This document shows positions 61,964 to 64,000 of a stretch of DNA of 64,000 nucleotides, piece after piece. Numbering within the stretch: the stretch's first letter is position 1; the number at the start of each line of letters is the position of its first letter. The notes beneath the pieces were generated by a model. The model did not search any database, was not told the DNA's origin, and saw only the letters and a list, made by a program, of their open reading frames with translations. The stretch lies in assembly GCF_000974985.2 (NCBI RefSeq), contig NZ_LAVA02000067.1, positions 1-64,000 on the forward strand. The letters are read 5' to 3'. A program made the position numbers and the translations under genes. This stretch comes from Streptomyces mangrovisoli (GTDB taxonomy: Bacteria; Actinomycetota; Actinomycetes; Streptomycetales; Streptomycetaceae).

Positions 61964-63598
61964 ATGACGTTTCGACTGCGGGCCGCCCGCGCGTTCGCGC
62001 TGCTGGTCGGCTTCTTCCTGATGGGCGTGGTGCTGCTGTCGGCCATGGCGGTGCTCGACTGGCTGCTGATGACACGCCTGTTCACCGCGCGGGCGGCCTG
62101 GCTGGAAGGCATGGTCGTGACCATCACCGTTCTGCTGGCGGCCGCGATCGTGCGAGGCATGTTCGCCTTTCTGCGAGCCGGACGCCTCGGCCCGGTGGTG
62201 GACGCGGTTCCGGTCCCTCCTGAGGACCAGCCCGAGCTGTGGGAACAGATACGAGTCGCCGCCGAAGCCGCGGGGCAACGGCCGCCGGACGAGCTCTACC
62301 TGGACGCCGAGGTCAACGCGGGAGTCGCCGAACACAGCCGCCTGCTGGGGCTGCGGCCCGGACGCCGCCGCATGCACCTCGGTCTGCCGCTGCTCGCCGG
62401 GCTGACCGTCCCGCAGCTGCGCGCCGTCCTCGCCCACGAGTTCGGCCACTACGCGAACCTCGACACCCGGCTCGGCGGTGTCACGATGCGCGGCCGGAAA
62501 GCAGTGGTGCACACGGTGGAGGCCTTCCAGCGGGGCGGAACCAGGTTCCACTTCGTGATCGGTTCCCTGTACGTCGGCTACGCCCGGATGTTCCTGCGTA
62601 CCTCACAGTCCGTCGCACGCCACCAGGAGTTCGCCGCCGACCGGATGGCCGCCCGGTACGCAGGGCGTGACACGACGGCCGCCGCCCTGCGCCTCCAGCC
62701 GGTGCTCGCTGGTGCGTACGCCCACTACCGGGAGACGTACGCCGGGATGGGCAGGTCGCAGGGAGCGCTGCCGCCGGTGGGCGAGGTGCACGGCGGATTC
62801 CGCCGGCTGCTCGCCGCCCGTACCGGGGAGCGGCTCGCCGAGCTCTCCGCCGGGCAGCGTCCACCGCGGCCGCACCCGTACGACTCGCACCCGCCGACAG
62901 CGCAACGCATCGCCCGGATCGAGGAACTGCCCACCGACGAGCGGCCCTCCGACGAGCGGCCCTCCGAGCCGGCCGACGGACCGGCCGCGCTCACCCTCCT
63001 GCGGGACACGGACCGGGTCTTCGCCGCACTGGAGGAACACACGTTGTCGCAGGAGACGGCACTCCTGCGGCGCAGGAGTTGGGACGACCTCGTCCTGGCC
63101 CGCGCGGTCGAGGACGCGGACCACTGGTCCCGGCCGCTGCGTACCGCCGTCGCCAGGGCACTTCGCGCATCGGCGCAGAGCACCGAGGGAACGGTGCCCG
63201 CACCCCGACAAGCCCCGGCCGAGGACGCGGGGACGGCGGGGAACGACCCCTTGCCCGGCTTGGAGGAGATACTCGACGCGATCGACCGCGGCCTGCTGTG
63301 GATGGCCGTCGCCGACCGCATGCCCAAGCCGCATCAGGCGTCCCGGCTGACAGGCCCGTCCGCCCGCAACTTCATCCGGCCCAAGATCTTCGACGGGCTC
63401 GCGGGCCTGATCCACCTGAGACTCGTCGAGTCGGGACACGCCACACCGGACATCGCCTGGTCGGGGCAGCCCGGACTCCTCCTGCCCGAGCCGTGGGAGA
63501 AAGGCATGGACGACGCCATCGACGCGGCCGTAGCCGACACCCCCGACACCGCCCCGCTGCGCGCCCTGCTCATCGGCCCCGACGGCGCGTCCACATAG
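61964..63598 (+). CDS. membrane M48-family zinc metalloprotease
   Basis: A 544-residue membrane protease. Two N-terminal helices (AFALLVGFFLMGVVLLSAMA, GMVVTITVLLAAAIVRGMFA), zinc motif HEFGH in VLAHEFGHYANLD (about 167) and the downstream Glu in ARHQEFAADRMA. HtpX/Ste24-like enzymes degrade misfolded membrane proteins. A long C-terminal part with DERPSDERPSE repeats is unusual. GGGAG lies 8 nt before the ATG at 61964. Confidence 0.87.
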   Translation: MTFRLRAARAFALLVGFFLMGVVLLSAMAVLDWLLMTRLFTARAAWLEGMVVTITVLLAAAIVRGMFAFLRAGRLGPVVDAVPVPPEDQPELWEQIRVAAEAAGQRPPDELYLDAEVNAGVAEHSRLLGLRPGRRRMHLGLPLLAGLTVPQLRAVLAHEFGHYANLDTRLGGVTMRGRKAVVHTVEAFQRGGTRFHFVIGSLYVGYARMFLRTSQSVARHQEFAADRMAARYAGRDTTAAALRLQPVLAGAYAHYRETYAGMGRSQGALPPVGEVHGGFRRLLAARTGERLAELSAGQRPPRPHPYDSHPPTAQRIARIEELPTDERPSDERPSEPADGPAALTLLRDTDRVFAALEEHTLSQETALLRRRSWDDLVLARAVEDADHWSRPLRTAVARALRASAQSTEGTVPAPRQAPAEDAGTAGNDPLPGLEEILDAIDRGLLWMAVADRMPKPHQASRLTGPSARNFIRPKIFDGLAGLIHLRLVESGHATPDIAWSGQPGLLLPEPWEKGMDDAIDAAVADTPDTAPLRALLIGPDGAST

Positions 63599-63802
63599 CC
63601 GGTGCGCGGCCGGATCCTTTCTCGACGGATCGGTCCCGGTCCGTCTCACGCGGCTGTCTCACGTGGCACGGTTCGCGACCTTCTCCAGCGGCTCGGGGCG
63701 GCGTCCGCGGGCAGGCCCGGCTCTGCCGGCCGGCGCGGACCAAGTACGCGATCACGTAAGGGACCTTGAGGCCACGAACAGCCCATGGCAGGCTCGCGCC
63801 AC

Positions 63803-64000
63803 ATGATCGATGAATTCGCGAAGGACATCCTGCACGGGAGACTGCGGCGGGACCGCCAGGCGCTGCTCTGGAAACTCGACGGCTTGTCCGAATACGACGC
63901 CCGCCGACCTTTGACAGTGACCGGGACCAACCTCCTCGGCCTGGTCAAACACGTGGCGTCCGTCGAGGCCAGGTACTTCGGCGAGGTCTTCGACCGCCCC
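63803..64000 (+). CDS. DUF664/DinB-like protein, cut by the window end
   Basis: The first 66 codons read MIDEFAKDILHGRLRRDRQA, LLWKLDGLSEYDARRPLTV and TGTNLLGLVKHVASVEARYF, the typical start of DUF664 (DinB-like four-helix) proteins of actinobacteria, some of which act with mycothiol. The metal His in LLGLVKHVASVE is present. The rest lies outside the window. Confidence 0.85.
   Translation, partial: MIDEFAKDILHGRLRRDRQALLWKLDGLSEYDARRPLTVTGTNLLGLVKHVASVEARYFGEVFDRP

Overview
The window is high-GC actinobacterial DNA and almost certainly Streptomyces. Signs are the strong third-position GC bias, GTG starts, several leaderless -10 boxes sitting about 7 nt before a start codon, dense TetR/MarR/IclR/LysR regulators, and a Streptomyces-style conjugation operon.

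Region 1 (0-11.7 kb) is potassium transport. It holds a KimA-like K+ permease, a complete kdpFABC operon preceded by an extra 27-residue membrane peptide, and the response regulator kdpE. Both kdpD sensor genes here are broken. The upstream copy lost its ATP-binding kinase domain. The downstream copy keeps only about 73 codons and is joined in frame, through a perfect 18-bp hairpin, to the back half of a P1B-type metal ATPase. KdpE may therefore be an orphan. Direct repeats at 11-bp spacing precede both K+ transport units.

Region 2 (11.9-31.5 kb) is a catabolic island that has been rearranged repeatedly. It has an esterase, an amidohydrolase, MarR and TetR regulators, an MFS exporter with an M20 amidohydrolase, an IS5-family insertion, and a TetR-controlled operon of MpaB oxygenase, alcohol dehydrogenase and aldehyde dehydrogenase. 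An SDR and two FAH-family hydrolases form a second operon, followed by a carboxymuconolactone-decarboxylase-like gene, an IclR regulator and another SDR. Remnants of TetR, aldehyde dehydrogenase (two places) and GMC oxidoreductase genes lie between them. A shared 17-bp palindrome at four promoters suggests one IclR regulon running through the island.

Region 3 (31.7-36.4 kb) is a mixed boundary: two small unknown proteins, a DEAH helicase with helicase-associated repeats, and a MOSC-domain protein.

Region 4 (36.5-57.9 kb) is a leftward operon for a type IV secretion-like conjugation machine: TcpC/VirB8, small membrane proteins, VirB4 ATPase, VirB6-like channel, VirB1-like wall hydrolase, VirD4-like coupling ATPase and a replication-relaxation protein. 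It ends in a membrane-anchored BTAD regulator and a DUF2637 protein. Most genes overlap by 1-4 bases. Upstream lies a non-coding region with eight TGCGCA sites and long perfect hairpins, a candidate oriT, origin or control region. A tRNA-like sequence lies about 2 kb further right. No integrase or att repeat was found.

Region 5 (58-64 kb) returns to ordinary chromosome: an IS remnant, a LysR/VOC divergent pair, a monooxygenase-fold protein, a membrane M48 protease and a DUF664/DinB gene cut by the window end.
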